A stretch of 64,000 nt of DNA, from assembly GCF_029867415.1 (NCBI RefSeq), contig NC_081183.1, forward strand, positions 117,046,514 through 117,110,513, given 5' to 3'. The DNA comes from Vicia villosa (taxonomy: Eukaryota; Streptophyta; Magnoliopsida; Fabales; Fabaceae). The notes under the pieces were generated by a model. It was given only the letters and a program-made list of their open reading frames with translations. It ran no database searches and was not told the origin of the DNA. Below are positions 1 to 12,507 of this stretch, piece after piece; position 1 is the stretch's first letter; each line of letters begins with the position of its first letter. A program made the position numbers and the translations under genes.

Positions 1-2084
1 AAATCGATTTCCTACAGAGGTAAATCGATTTCCAGTGAGGCAGAATGTTTTCTTTGCCTTTTTTATGCTTGTTTTGCCTTCCTTCTTCCTCCACTTCATT
101 AATATCATTGGATCTAGGATGTTGATAGGTTTGAAATGACCAAATCCATAATATTAGATGAATGATATTAATGATAGTGTGAGTTGATTTTACTTTATGC
201 ATTTTATCTTCTTCTTCTCTTTTTTTCTTTTGATCGATGAAAGTCTTAACACCTTGAGAATTCTTATGGATTCTTGGTAAAGACTAGATCACTACCTATT
301 TTCTTTTCGTGCGGTATTGCTTTCGGAGAGTGATCTACATATCACTTCTCTCGCATGCATTAGCACATAATTTTAACCGGACTCGTTGTAGGGTGATTTC
401 TATATAAATCACTTGGCGATCTGCTTAACATAGCGCAATATTTCGTGTCCCGAATAAAAAAGATCAAATATGGAAGAGAATTGTATGCGGTTGATTTAAG
501 ACTTATGGAGGTTTATCGTGTAGTCGCTATGATTTTATCAAGCTTCTGATAAATGTCCATTGAATTTAAATCCGAGAACATCCTTCACTCACCATCGATC
601 TTTATTACTAACTTTGATAACATACTTGACAAGTTTCAAGATGGTTATCTTTAACATCTAACAATTGACTTTAATTTCCGCATCTTTATTATATCGCTCT
701 TTACTTTTTCGCTTTATCGTTTTATTTTATCATTTTATCATATTTACATTCTGCTATTTTCTATTTGTCCATTTGGACGTTTATATTCCGCTATTTTCTC
801 TTTGTCCATTTGGACGATATGTTTATGTTTCCGCTATTTTCTTTTTGTCCACTTGGACCATACTTTACTTTTATGCTAAAACACTAATAAACAACAAAAA
901 TCTAAAAAAAGTTTAAGGCTCTTTTTCGGACTATTGGTTACTATCCCGAGCATTTTGGAGATTCGGACTTATGGACTTAGTACCTCTGGACCCTTACGAT
1001 ATTATTACTCTGTTGTTATGCTGTCTGTCTGGCATTGGATTGTTGTTTGTTTGTGTATGCAGGTATTTCCTTGAAAGTCCTTGATGGTTAATTCCAAGGC
1101 ATTGAGATAAGGATTTTACCCGAAAACAGCCGTTACTCTGCCCGATTTTCGTCAGAATTTTAATGTGCTTAACGCAAAGTGGTGCTGAGATAATAAGTTC
1201 ATCTGGATCCCCAAGTGATAATGTGTTGGTTTTGTGTCGATATTCCAAAGGATGGGAAATCTACCTTGACTCGTAATGTCAAGTGTTGGCTTCTTCTTCG
1301 GTTAGACCGTTCTTTTCCTTAGCTTTTATTTTACGCACTAGGGTAGCCTCTTCGTCTCTTGCCCCATTCTTAGATTTTCAAAATCTTCTCCCTTTTTAAA
1401 AAAAACCTTCTTATGTTTGCAACCTTTTCAAAACCTTTCTTTAAAAATATCTTTTGCCCTTAGTGGCCTTTTCTTCAAAAGTTTAGACACGACTAATTGT
1501 TGAAACGAGTGGCGATACCCCACGATTTTGAAATTGATTGATATAATGAGATCTTTTCCGTGTGAGAGAGCTAGTGGCATACTCGTTGATTTTTATCCGA
1601 GTTGGAGCCCTTCTTTCATTTGCGATGCAAAGAATTAATTTGTTCTCATGCTCAAGATCAATGGCTGAGTATTCTCTCCGACGATGATAAAGTGTTTATT
1701 CCTTTTTAAACCATTTTTCCTTTTAAGCGGAACTACATTAGCTCTAACTTCTCCATTGCACCGAGGAGGTATGTAAGCACAAGGCTTAACGTCTTGCCGA
1801 GCTTATTTTAAAAATAAAACAAACCCTTTTTTAGCACACACACAACACAGATTTTCAAAAAGGTTCCTGTGGAGTACCACAGATATGAGGGGTGCTTAAA
1901 ACCTTCCCCTTGTATAAACAACACCCGTACCTAAGATCTCTTCTTTTTGGTTTAAAAACAAACTTTGGGTTTTCTTCGTTCTTTTCCCATTTCCTTTGGA
2001 AATAATAAAGCGCGGTGGCGACTTTCACTGAAATATTGAGTCGAGTCAATCCCATGGCTTCGATCTCAGATTTTCCCCGCTATA
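1..2084 (+). repeat. Element D: 5' LTR, partial (3' portion)
   Basis: This non-coding stretch precedes a primer-binding site and a gag gene, so it is read as the 3' portion of the 5' LTR of the outermost element D. Its last 230 bases resemble the R/U5 end of the other LTRs here: a CTTCCCCTTGTATAAAC-type block at about 1902-1920 and then AATAATAAAGCGCGGTGGCGACT near 2001-2023 (given as landmarks). The LTR start lies before the window. The exact end is uncertain: I place it at TATA (2081-2084), which would be a mutated TACA end, 7 bases before the PBS. No gene is visible. Confidence 0.6.
767..858. repeat. Three spaced palindromes in the D LTR
   Basis: The palindromic 12-mer GTCCATTTGGAC occurs at 767-778 and 804-815, with a one-base variant at 847-858. 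Each is preceded by a similar CTATTTTCT..TTG sequence, so these are short, imperfect tandem repeats of about 37-43 bases. The function is unknown; it could be a protein-binding element or a replication-slippage product. Confidence 0.6.
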
Positions 2085-2091
2085 GAAAAAA

Positions 2092-2109
2092 TGGCGACTT
2101 CACTGGGGA
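2092..2109 (+). promoter_or_regulatory. Element D primer-binding site
   Basis: TGGCGACTTCACTGGGGA begins with TGG, the complement of a tRNA 3' CCA end. It differs by only a few bases from the PBS of elements A, B and C. Ogre-type elements are known to use tRNA-Arg as primer; assignment to that tRNA here is by family resemblance. Confidence 0.6.
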
Positions 2110-3171
2110 TCCAGTTTTTAAGTCTGTTAAGCCTATTTTTGTTTATCTGTGTGTTTTTTATCTGTATATATTATTGTGTGCTTTGTTTGTTTTTTCTTTT
2201 TTCTTTTTGGTGCTCGATGGTTCCTCTGTGATGAGATAAAGTCCTAACCTGGACTTTTGTGAGTAACTTGAGATAGGAGGTGGTAAGACCAATAGTCGCA
2301 TGTCAGGAGCAATCCTTAACATGAGCGTCATATGGTGGAACCCCAACCAGTGGAGGCCTCATGGAAGGTAGTATATGTTGTTACGAATCATCGTAAGAAC
2401 GCTATTACTTTCAATAGTGAGTGTCCGTAGAAGCTGAATGGCCTAAAACCCTTTTAACCCATCTAAGCCTTTTTAGGATGTAGCGCAGAAACAAGATCAA
2501 GTACCAATTTGAGCTTGTTGTCATGCGATGCTACACTCAGACGAGGTCTTTTTAGGCATATTATTGGCGCCCATGAGCAATTGTGTGTGCCGGTAATATT
2601 CGATAGAAGATTGAAAACTCTGGGAACCTTTGTAGAACCCGTTCGGCAAGTACAAAATTCGCTAGTACATACCTTTGTGGGTGGTTCTTAACTTTGACTC
2701 CATGCTCGTGACGTCGAACCTTTGAACTTTGTTTGTGCGGCCATGTGTGATCTTGATTGTGATTGATGCATAAACCATTCATACATGCATTCATTTGATT
2801 TCCAAGGAACTCATAGGTCTTTCTTTGTAAACATCATAAGTTTCATCAAACACAATGGATCTTGGGTGTTGATGGGGCGAAAACCTTAATCCACCAAAAT
2901 GGATGATTGATCTTGATGATAACTTGATAAAAGCTTTGATCCAATATAGGATTTACCTCCTTCATATTTTGATGTTTACAAGTTAATAACTTGAATTCCT
3001 TGAAAATCAAATAAATAAAAAGAGACAACAATAATTGCATCATTTGCATACATACATCCAGGTTGTCCAGAAAACTTATCCTTGTCTGTCTCCATCTTCA
3101 GAATCTGTCTGTCTATCGTCAAGCTGACTCCTCCACACAAGTACGGAACTAGAGCCAACGTCAGATTGAGA
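2110..3171 (+). other. Element D 5' leader
   Basis: This untranslated leader lies between the PBS and gag of D. It contains a CCTAACCTGGACTT block at 2243-2256, similar to the TCTAACCCGAATCT block in the leader of A (17641-17654), which supports common ancestry. No ORF1 gene of the kind found in A and B is visible here. Confidence 0.5.
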
Positions 3172-4023
3172 ATGGAATACCAAGAGCAACACAATGCAGA
3201 GGTCAGAATGGAAATTGATGAGTTGAAGTCAGGCATGACCAAGCTCACTGAGATGCTGCAAGTTTTGATTGCTAGAGGAGAACCGACTCAGAAGACTGTC
3301 ATTGTTGAAGTCTCAAGTGTTGATGTTGACCCTCAACCTACTCAACAACCACCTTCTACATGGCCTGAGTTTGGTTTGCCACCTGGTTACATTCCTCCCT
3401 ATGAGAAGACTCCTGGTATTGGTCAATCTTCACAACTTGTGATTGGTCAAGCTTCAAACCAAGTTTTTCGTACTCCTATCATGATTGAATCTCAACCTAT
3501 TGTGCACACTGTTGCTCAGCCTACTTATGTGAATCCTCTGTTTGAATATCAAGTTGCCCGTTCCTAGAATGGAAGTCAAGGAGATGCTGGAGACATTGAA
3601 GATGTCAAAGAGCAGTATCATATTTTAGAAAAGCGCCTGAGAGCCATGGCAGGAAATGATTACTTTGGGGTTGCTGCTGAGAATATGTGTTTGGTTTCCA
3701 ACTTTGTCATGCCTGCAAAATTCAAGACTCCTGAGTTTGAGAAATATAAAGGGAACACTTGCCCAAGAAGCCATTTGACCATGTACTATCGCAAGATGGC
3801 TGCTTATACCCAGAATAACAAACTACTTATCCGTTGCTTTCAGGATAGTTTTAGTGGAGCTTCGCTGAAATGGTATATGGGGCTTGAGAAGAGTCGCATT
3901 CATTGCTTCCAAGATCTGACTGATGCTTTCATGAAACAATATAAGTATAATCTGGACATGGCACCTGATCGCCGACAACTACAAAGCATGTCTCAAAAAG
4001 AGAAAGAATCTTTCAAGGAGTAC
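3172..4023 (+). pseudogene. gag: Element D Gag, N-terminal part (interrupted)
   Basis: Gag builds the virus-like particle of an LTR retrotransposon. The start at 3172 (MEYQEQHN) is chosen because the protein opens there with a charged, coiled-coil-like stretch; an upstream in-frame ATG at 3082 is possible. Next comes a Pro/Gln-rich region and then the capsid core (from about 3646), with the family pattern MPAKFKTPEFEKY, LKWYMGLE and FMKQYKYNLDMAPDRRQL. An in-frame TAG at 3565-3567 breaks it. After KEKESFKEY, element B is inserted; the reading frame resumes at 63657. Apart from that stop the frame is open on both sides, so D is only lightly decayed. Confidence 0.85.
4019..4023. repeat. Target-site duplication of element B (AGTAC)
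   Basis: AGTAC at 4019-4023 lies immediately left of the LTR end at 4024, and the same AGTAC stands at 63652-63656 right after the LTR end at 63651. Dropping one copy restores the D gag reading frame. This defines B as one insertion of almost 60 kb in its present nested form. Confidence 0.95.
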
Positions 4024-6469
4024 TGTCGCCCACGGTTTTTTCTATCTCTCGCTGTGAGAGAGATACGAACTGACTCTTCTTTTGTTTTTGAGTTTTGAAA
4101 ATCAGAGAGTCGCCACCGACTTTTATTTTATCCAATTAAGGAAAGGTTTATAAAAGAAACAGAAAAAGACCTTTAAGAGATTTTGGGTTCGGGGGTAGGT
4201 TATACAAAGGGAAGGTATTAGCACCCCTTTGTATCCATGGTTATCCATGGGCTCTTAATTGCTTAGCTCACTTGTTTGAATCATTTGTCTTGTCTTGAAA
4301 TGCTTGTATGTGGTTTTAAAATTCATTTTTGTGAATTGACTTTGTAATGATCCTTGTGCGGATGTATACAAAGTGTTTTATCTTTCGAAAGATGTTTTGA
4401 AAAAAAGATCTTTAATTTCGTAATGGTCCTTGTTTGGATATATACAAAATGTTGTCTTTTTTTGAAAGTTTTGTTTTGAAAAACAATGAAGATGTGAGAC
4501 ATTTGTTTGTTTTGATTTGAGCAAGCAATTAGGAGATCTACCCTAAGTTTATAAGGTCCTTTCCTATTTCTTTTAGAAAATTCTCCTTTACCGGATGTAA
4601 ATAAAAGTTTGAATTTGTATTTGAAACAATAGAATTTGATTTTTTTGAAAAGAGTAACAGAGGGATTACCCTAAGAGGTGCAAGTGTGATTGTGTTCTGA
4701 TTCAGATATTTTTGTCTTTGAAGTTAGTGATCTAACGCTTCAGTTTTTATCTTTGACATACACGCAGTTTTATATGTACAGAATTTAAAGCGCGGGAATG
4801 TAAAGTGCGGAAAGTAAATCTACGTTATTACATCGATTGTGCGGGAAATGTAAACTACGCTATTTACATGATTTTGACAACCTATACACTTATCTATGAA
4901 TTTAAATTGCAATAAGATAAAAGAAATATTTTTGGATTTTTTGTATGGTTGATTTTAATTAGAATTAATGCATAATTAATTTAATTAAAATGAGAAAAAG
5001 GTAGAAATAAAATTTAAACCTAAAAATTAAGTCTAAAATATGTTCATATTGCTTATTAATTAATTTTAAAATAAAACTAATTTTTTTGGGATTTTTGAAA
5101 TTGTTTTTGAAATTATTAAGCTAATTAACATATAATTATGCAAATAATTATACACATATATGAAACTTGAAGAGAAAAATATTCTAAATATGTACAAAAT
5201 TAGCTTATAATATATAAACTTAATTTAATAAAAAGAAAATATTTTTTTCTGATTTTTTTGATAGGTTAAAAATAATTAAAAGATAAATATACACATATTA
5301 TCTAATTAATTATCCAAAATATTTAAATTATGAAGAAAAATAAAATATTTTTATGTCAAAAAATAATATATTATTTTATCAACCTAGAAATATTTTTTTT
5401 GTATTTTTTGTATTTTTAAAACTATTTTAAAATAATTTTGCAAAGAAAATTAAATAAAATAAAAAAAATAAAAATGTGATCAGGTGTGGTGGATAATAGA
5501 GTCCAGGATATGAGCTGCACGCTCAGGAGCGTTGGATGAGTGACTGGCATGATCTGATGGCCACTGAAGCGAAGGAGCATGGCACGTGTATCACCTGCAA
5601 AGCACTGAATCAGAGAATTTTAAAAAATAAAAACGCGCGCGCTCTGGCCAGTAGGGATGCGCCACGTCTCGTCGTCCTCATCAGAATTGATCTTTTACAC
5701 CGCTCATTTGCAGGGGCTGTAAAAAGCTTCAACCTATTACACCTGTGCAACACGAATACAAGCAAAACGTGAAAGAAATTTGGCGCGAGGCCATGGCTCA
5801 ATTCGTCTGGTTCATACGAGTTCAATGGTACCACTTTGAACCTGTAATTTTGCCTAATTCGAGAAGCCCTAAATTTGAGCTCAAGAACCCTAAAATGGTA
5901 ACTTCGTGAATACGTGACCAAACCTTAATTAAATGTCCAGAAACGATCAGAACATCAAACCAAGTTCAAATACATGATTACATCGTGCTAAGTATGCATG
6001 TATAATGAGATTTTGGTTAGTTTTTGTTTGAACAAACCGTGACTTCTGAGTATTGATTCGAGAGGCTTTGAGACTGGAAATTGATTTGGTTATGTTCAGG
6101 GATGTTTGAGGATCGTGTTTGAGTGTTTAGTTTAAATTGAAACTAGTTAAAACTCAAAATTCGAAATTTAAAATTCTTTGAATATTTCAAGTTGTTACAA
6201 GTGTGTTACAAGCATAGGAATGGCTATCAATTCGTGTCTCTTTTCTACTGAAGTGTTCTACTCCATTTATAGGCCATGGAGGTACTTAAATCTTAAGCTA
6301 ACAAGCATTAAGTGCCTTTGAATTTTTGACTTTTTTAATAATATAAAGCTTTGAATTTAAGCAACCATGGCTTGATTTTTCTTCACCCTCTTGCCCTAGG
6401 CCTGCTATGTACCTTCATGCTGCAGAGTTGAATCAACTTTGATGGCTTTAGCTTAAGAATAAAGCTATG
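4024..6469 (-). repeat. Element B 3' LTR, part 2 (R/U5 end)
   Basis: This segment matches 58987-61429 of the 5' LTR of B closely. In B orientation it is the LTR end, starting on the + strand with TGTCGCCC. It is AT-rich between about 4860 and 5470 and holds a terminal hairpin (TATCTCTC..GAGAGATA) near 4043-4065. The LTR is interrupted at 6469/6470 by element C and resumes at 40227. Confidence 0.95.
6465..6469. repeat. Target-site duplication of element C (CTATG / CTATC)
   Basis: CTATG at 6465-6469 precedes the C LTR; CTATC at 40222-40226 follows it. The uninterrupted B LTR copy reads AAGCTATGTATCATT (near 61415-61430), so the right copy has one G-to-C change after insertion. Confidence 0.85.
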
Positions 6470-7627
6470 TGTCATACCCCAAAATTTGCCCACACTATTT
6501 CTTTTATACAAATACAAATCAATACACAAAGCTCCAAGACACATTCTCCTATACTAGGCTCTAAACTAGGGTTTGGCTCGTTCTAAGGAAAATTAGTGAA
6601 TCAATGGATCCAAGACATCTCATATGGCTCAATACATCTCAAATTATCTCAATGACAAGTATCTAGGCTCATTTCAAAGAATTGGTCACTCAATTGTTCA
6701 GAAAGTCAACAGTCGACTAAGTTAACCTAAAAGTCAATTGGGGTCAAAGTAAAGTCAAAACTCCTGATTTTTTGTCAAGATCCTCATATTGAAGTATCAT
6801 TCACCATTTGATCAAGAATTGATCATGGTTCATCAACAAAAGATCAAAAATAAACAAATCAAAAGGTTTCTAAATTAGGGTTTCTTATAGGAAAAGTCAA
6901 CTGAACTTTGACCAGCCATAACTCCTACATGGAACATCAAAAATTTTCCATCCAAAGCTCATTTTGAAGTAAATTGGATCCTCTACAACTTTGTGTCTCA
7001 CATGCCAAGTCTAAAAATGCTTCGTTTAAGAGATATGGAGCAAGAGATTATAGGTCCTCCAAAAGTCAACAAAAAAGTCCTTTTTTCTCAAAGCTCATAA
7101 CTGGAACATGGTAAACTCAATTGAGATGAAACCAAAAGGAGCCTTTAGAGGACACTCTAAGCTTTCTAAAAAGGTCAAGAACACCTTCATAGGGTTAAAA
7201 TTGAGAGAGATGTGCATCGTGGAAGTTGGGCAATTTTTAGAAAATGCATGAAGTCAACATGAAACAATTTTGGACTTCTTTTCAAATGGGCCTTAATAGT
7301 CCACGAAATTTCAAACCCATGAGAGGCCCATTGGTCATATATTATCTATTTCATAATTTTATTTGATTTATATTTGGTTTTAATCATGTAAATTCCAAAA
7401 TAAATCAAATTAAATCATAATTAAATGAAATAAGATTTTAGGATTCATTCACAAAATATTTGATCAGACCATGTCATTAACAAAAGGGCAAAAAAAAAAC
7501 GTGAGGAATAGATACAAGATTGAGATTGAATCAAATTGGAAAGGTTTTATAAAAGATTTCAATCAAAATTCCAAATCAATTATTTTATTTGATCTCCTTC
7601 CAATTTTGTTGACCTAGACCATTCCCT

Positions 7628-7638
7628 TATAAGTATAC
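7628..7638 (+). promoter_or_regulatory. Candidate TATA box, C 5' LTR
   Basis: TTATAAGTATA, about 1.16 kb into the LTR, is the best TATA-like element and is kept in the 3' LTR at 37471-37481. It is called from motif and conservation only. Confidence 0.4.
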
Positions 7639-8761
7639 AACTCCATCAAATGAAGGGGGTAGGATTGACAGCCAAGAAGTTAGAGCCGAGTGCTTAAAAA
7701 CTCAAGGAAAATTCAAAATCGATTCTGAGGATTGGTGAGGTTTTAAGGAGTTTTGAAGACTACTCCACGGTCCCTAAGCATCCACCAGGCTTCTCCGATC
7801 ATTCTCCGGCCAAAACACGACATAAATCACCCCCTGTGAGTCACGTTTTGCTCCTTATTTGCTCTTAATCCGATTGCATCCATTGGCATAATATAAATTT
7901 GTTTTGACCATGTATTTGTGTTTATCTGAGCATGTATGTTGTTTCTGGATGGGTTAATTACCGATTTATCACTTATGTGAAGATATGCCATGGTTAGGGT
8001 TTTTAGGTTTGAATTTAGGGATTTCAATTGGAAGTAAAATTGGACTAAACCGATGCTATCATCATGTTTATATGTTGATTTCCAATCGATTCGTGTACTC
8101 GTGTGGAATTTATGGTATATATTCCATGAGATAGAAAATTGCAGGGATTGGCTAGGGTGTTTTTCGTAGGGAATTCGCAGGTGGTTCGTAGCAAATCTCT
8201 AGAAGTCTTCATGTAGAAGACGATGCAGAGGCGCGCAAATCTGTGTTTTAAATTCAGTTAGCGCGTTGTTCTTTTATATTATTATTGGTATTTGTTTGTT
8301 TAACAAAAATTGTCAAATGATCTAATGGTGAGAAGCAAGGCTGGCAAGCGGAGGGTCCCCAGTTCAACCCTCACTCCTGACATTTATTTTTTCAACAATT
8401 ATCACTTATGAATCCTGTGTGTACTCCTCATGCGTGACCATCATGGACTGTTGATCATCGACCATCAGATCCCATTGGCTTCAGATCCCACGCCCTGAAC
8501 GCGCCAGTCTACCATGGACTTCCAAGGATATGCCACACACAATCAAGCTAAGTGTATTTGTTATTCTTCTTGTTTTTTTTCGTTTTTTTTGTTTATTTAT
8601 TTACACTATATTCTATTTAATATTTATATTACTTGTTTTTTATTATATTTATTATATTTTATAATTTTATTTTCTTAATTATTTATTTATATAGTTAATA
8701 CTTATTCCATATATTTATTTAATTATATTTATTTCCTTTTTCTCATTTAAATTATATTTAG

Positions 8762-8877
<116 letters not shown>

Positions 8878-9080
8878 TTAAAAATCAATATTTATTGTAT
8901 TTTAATTCCAAAAAATTCCTAAAAATTCTTTTTTACACTCGATTTAATTTTCTTATCCCGATTTAATTAGTTAGGTCGCGAGACCAATAATTAATTAAAT
9001 CGTTTGTATTTTCTTATTTAAATTCGTACCCTGATCAGGGTTTACGAAGATCATGCCCTACACTGATATATTTCATTTTG

Positions 9081-9480
9081 TGCTTTCTTTTCAGGGTTAT
9101 TCTTTCAAGTGTCTTCCGACTACGCGCCACACCCTTCAAAAAGCTAAGTACTTAATTTATTTTAGAAAGTCTATTTTGTTTCCTTTGATTTTAGGGTTTG
9201 CCCTTATATTTTTTGAACTGTGTATACACTCACTCCTTTCTATGCCTTGCCTTTTTACCTTTTCAGGGTTAGTCTCAAGGCTTCCTCCGTCCGCCAACCA
9301 TGTCAGATCAAATGCAAAGCTAAGTATCTAATCTTTATATTTATTTTTCTTTATCATTTTTATTTTTAGGGTCAGTTTAGTTTGTCTCCGAACCGATAAT
9401 GCACTCACCCTTCTTTGTTTATTCTTTCTTTTCCAATTTTCAGGGTTCGTCAATTGCCAAAGCTACGCGTATTGGTAACC
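9081..9480 (+). repeat. Degenerate three-copy repeat in the C 5' LTR
   Basis: Three blocks begin with a T-rich stretch ending TTTTCAGGGTT (about 9087-9097, 9258-9268, 9437-9447). Each is followed by a related segment; the first two then carry a CAAAAAGCTAAGTA-like sequence. The spacing is about 170-180 bases. The T-rich-CAGG motifs look like splice acceptors. Both LTRs of C carry them. Confidence 0.5.
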
Positions 9481-9721
9481 CTAAACCCTAACTCTAATAT
9501 TTTCTGTTTTAATTTTTAATTATATCCGGCTGGTTTCAATTCCCCTCTCCTCCGCTGGTTACAATTTCCCTTCCCCATTATTATTGTTAATATTCATTGC
9601 GTGGTTAGTAATCCTAGGGAGTGCAAGTCTTGAACTGAATTAGGATAACTAACTATAAGATAATATAATGAATTAACCACGTGATTGTTGCACACACGCA
9701 CATTTTTGGGGTAACCTCTCT

Positions 9722-9768
9722 GTTGCCTTGTTGCCTGTTGCCTGTTGCCTGTTGCCTTGTTGCCTTGT
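9722..9768. repeat. GTTGCCT(T) short tandem repeat
   Basis: Seven or so copies of GTTGCCT or GTTGCCTT occur in a row; the 3' LTR has the same tract with one unit fewer (near 39474-39513). Confidence 0.85.
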
Positions 9769-10467
9769 GTTTTTTGCAGAATAGCCATGTCCCTCGAATA
9801 CGAGGATACCTCAGCCATGCTGCCTCGATAAATAAAGGTCATACGACCCTAATGATGCTGCCTTCGATACACTAATATGACCTCGACCCTCGGAAGTTGC
9901 CTACGAAAAAGGTTGAGGTATCCTCTGGCTGCCTACGAAAAAGGCTATTCTGATCCTTCCCTTAGACTACCTGCCTCTCTATGGCATGGGTCAGTCTTAT
10001 GGTGAATGATAAAGCGATGACCCTTCAACCTCTAAACGAAAGGCTTCCTGCCCCCTTATGGTATGGATAGATCCTTTCACTCGAAAGACTAAAAGAACAA
10101 CTTTGTTTAACTTAGGGTAGTTGCTACTAATTGCTTGCTCTAAATTCAAATTCAAATCAAAATCTTTTCCTATTCCTTTTCAAAAAGATTACGCTTATTT
10201 ACAAGCTAAAGTTCTTATTCCTATTTACACACTACTTTTCAAACATTTCAAACAAAAGTTAGCTAAGAAATTAAGAGCCCATGGAAAACCATGGATGCAA
10301 AGGGTGCCTTACACCTTCCCTTTGTATAACTTACCCCCCGAACTCAAAATCTTTTTAAAAGGTCTTTTTCTGTTCTTTTAGCCTTTCTTAATTGGATAAA
10401 ATAAAAGTCGGTGGCGACTCTTGCTATCCGCAACATTTTTAAAAGTCAGTTCACCATATTACAGAAC

Positions 10468-10485
10468 TGGCGACTCTGCTGGGGA
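10468..10485 (+). promoter_or_regulatory. Element C primer-binding site
   Basis: TGGCGACTCTGCTGGGGA lies four bases after the LTR end and is identical to the PBS of A and B. Its complement ends in CCA, as a tRNA 3' end does; Ogre elements are known to use tRNA-Arg. Confidence 0.9.
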
Positions 10486-11676
10486 TTAATTTCAATAAAA
10501 GATGGGTTACCTTAAAAGTTTAGGATTCACCTTAAATGTTTTCTATTGTTTGCTTTGCTTGCTTTATTTTTGCAGGGCTGTTTTGGGTATCTTGATGTGT
10601 GAAAGATCCTAACCCGGATCTGAGTACCTTAGGTATATGGCATGAGATCAAGGAGACTGCACAGCGTATACTGATGTGGTTTATCTGATGGCCATCGTTA
10701 GTGTGACACATTGGTTTGTCCTTGTGTTCCTTGGGATCCGACCTGAGGAAATGCTTGGCTGCCGCGTGGTGTCATTAAGCACTAATTTGCCCTTAGAACC
10801 TTAGTCGAACTTGACTTTAGCCTATTAGAAAGTAGCGAGATGGCTGGCTTTGGTTTCGACTGAAGTTGGTTGATACTCGAAGCTACACTCATATGGACTG
10901 GACTTTCAGGACCTTTTCGGTTGGCGATTCGATTGCCGAACTGAGATAAGCGCCTTCGAGAAAGGTCAATGATATGAGCTCCTTAGAACCCGATCTTTAT
11001 ATAGGAAAGGTTTGAACCAACTAAACTTCAGGAGGAGGGTACATACCTTTTGACCACGTGAAAGCCTAACCATAAGGCAAAATTGTGTGACTTGTGTGAC
11101 TTGCGTGACTTGTTTGTGTTTGCTACTAACTTTCGTTTCCTTGCAGGTTTTGTTAAAAGGACTTGTTTGTCCTTACTACCCCACACTATGCCTAATGAAC
11201 TGCATTTGCATAACTTCATGACATCATGACATCATAAGAATAACATGATTTAACTGACCCTTTCAAGGATCTTAGGGATTTAGGGCGCACTATTTCAGGT
11301 GCTCTTATCAAGGACTGAATTCCTAATCAAGGGGCAAGAGGATTTATTTTCCTCAAGCCGCATGCCTTCCAATTCAAAGACTAAGTACCTATCAAGGGGC
11401 AAGAGGATTTATTTTCCTCTAGCCATGTATCTTCAAATTCAGAAGTGTCCCGAATCAGAGGCGATGACCCACTCGATATGGTGAGCTTGATTCTCAAAGA
11501 AAGACGTTCAGAGACAAAGTTCAGATTTCTTCAAATAAGGACGCGGTCAAATCATTTTCTAATGTTGCTAACTAAATGCCTAAAGATCCTTGAAAGTATT
11601 GCATTTGCATTCATAACATCGCATAACAGTTTTCTTACCACAGGTTTCTCACCTCCTCGCTGTTTATTTCAGCATC
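10486..11676 (+). other. Element C 5' leader
   Basis: This leader is homologous to the leaders of A and B (for example TCCTAACCCGGATCTGAG at 10607-10624). There is no ORF1 gene between leader and gag. It ends with a TCTCACCTCCTCGCTG block and TTTATTTCAG at 11662-11671 just before the gag ATG, the same acceptor-like signal as in A and B. Confidence 0.7.
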
Positions 11677-12507
11677 ATGAATCTCGAGCAATCAGTCAAA
11701 AATCTTCAGGCTCAGAATAACCAGTTCCAGAAAATATTTTTTCACTTGGCCAAGGGGCAAGAAGAATTGAAGGCACTTTTGATAGAGAAAGAGAAGAATC
11801 AATATAAGCATCAAGGTGGTCAAGATAATCAGAGATCCAAGCCTAAGCGGTCATTTACTCCATTACGTATACCACCGTCTCAAGTTCTCTAACAACTGCT
11901 CAATCAGAATTTGATAACTCTACTACCTCCATATTCATTTCCTACCAACCCCACTCCTGGGTATAAGTACCATGCGAGATGTGCTTATCATTCGAATAGT
12001 CCTGGTCATGATACAAAGGATTGTTGGCAATTAAAGCACAAGATTCAAGACTTAATTGATGAAAAGATCATTGCCTTCAACTCATCTGAAGAACCTCACC
12101 TGACTAATGCTGAGCACAATCAGAAAGGTCGCAATGAACAAAACCAATCTGTGGGGACAATTTTGATCTCTACACCAGTTCCGCAACAAAGACGCAAGTC
12201 AGATGTACCTAAGCGTCAATTCACAAAGATCAATATGTCATTGGCTCAATCATTACAACACCTACTAAAGTCGCAGTTGATCACTTTAAAGGATCCCCCT
12301 AAGAATCCTAGTACTTCTGCTCGTAGCTATAATCCTAATGTGAGATGTGCATATCACTCTGATAGTCCTGGTCATGATACAAATAGTTGTTGGTCATTGA
12401 AAAACAAGATTCAAGACATGATCGATGCTGGAGAAATTGAATTCAACCATCCGAGAACTCCTGTGGTGATCACCGCTCCTATGCCTAGTCACGACAAGAC
12501 TGACTAA
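11677..12507 (+). pseudogene. gag: Element C reduced Gag with two zinc-knuckle-like motifs
   Basis: The start at 11677 (MNLEQSVKN) aligns with the Gag starts of A and B. The N-terminal coiled-coil-like segment (HLAKGQEELKALL) is followed by an in-frame TAA at 11890-11892; the same frame then continues to 12507. The capsid core present in A and B is absent. Instead there are two copies of a C-x2-H-x5-H-x4-C motif, CAYHSNSPGHDTKDC and CAYHSDSPGHDTNSC, each followed by W and a K-I-Q-D-x-I-D stretch. In A and B there is one copy. Between them lies the FTKINMSLAQSLQHLLK segment also present in A. It might bind RNA and ride in the particles of a relative; that is inference. Confidence 0.8.

Noticed and set aside
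8325..8392. A tRNA-like or SINE-like stretch in the C LTR (CCCCAGTTCAACCCTCACTCC, B-box-like)
   Set aside because: Only a B-box resemblance is present; I could not fold a cloverleaf or find an A box at the right spacing. It occurs in both LTRs as ordinary LTR sequence.
9477..9492. Telomere-like AACCCTAAACCCTAAC
   Set aside because: There are only two units, inside an LTR and present in both copies; not a telomere or a meaningful interstitial array.
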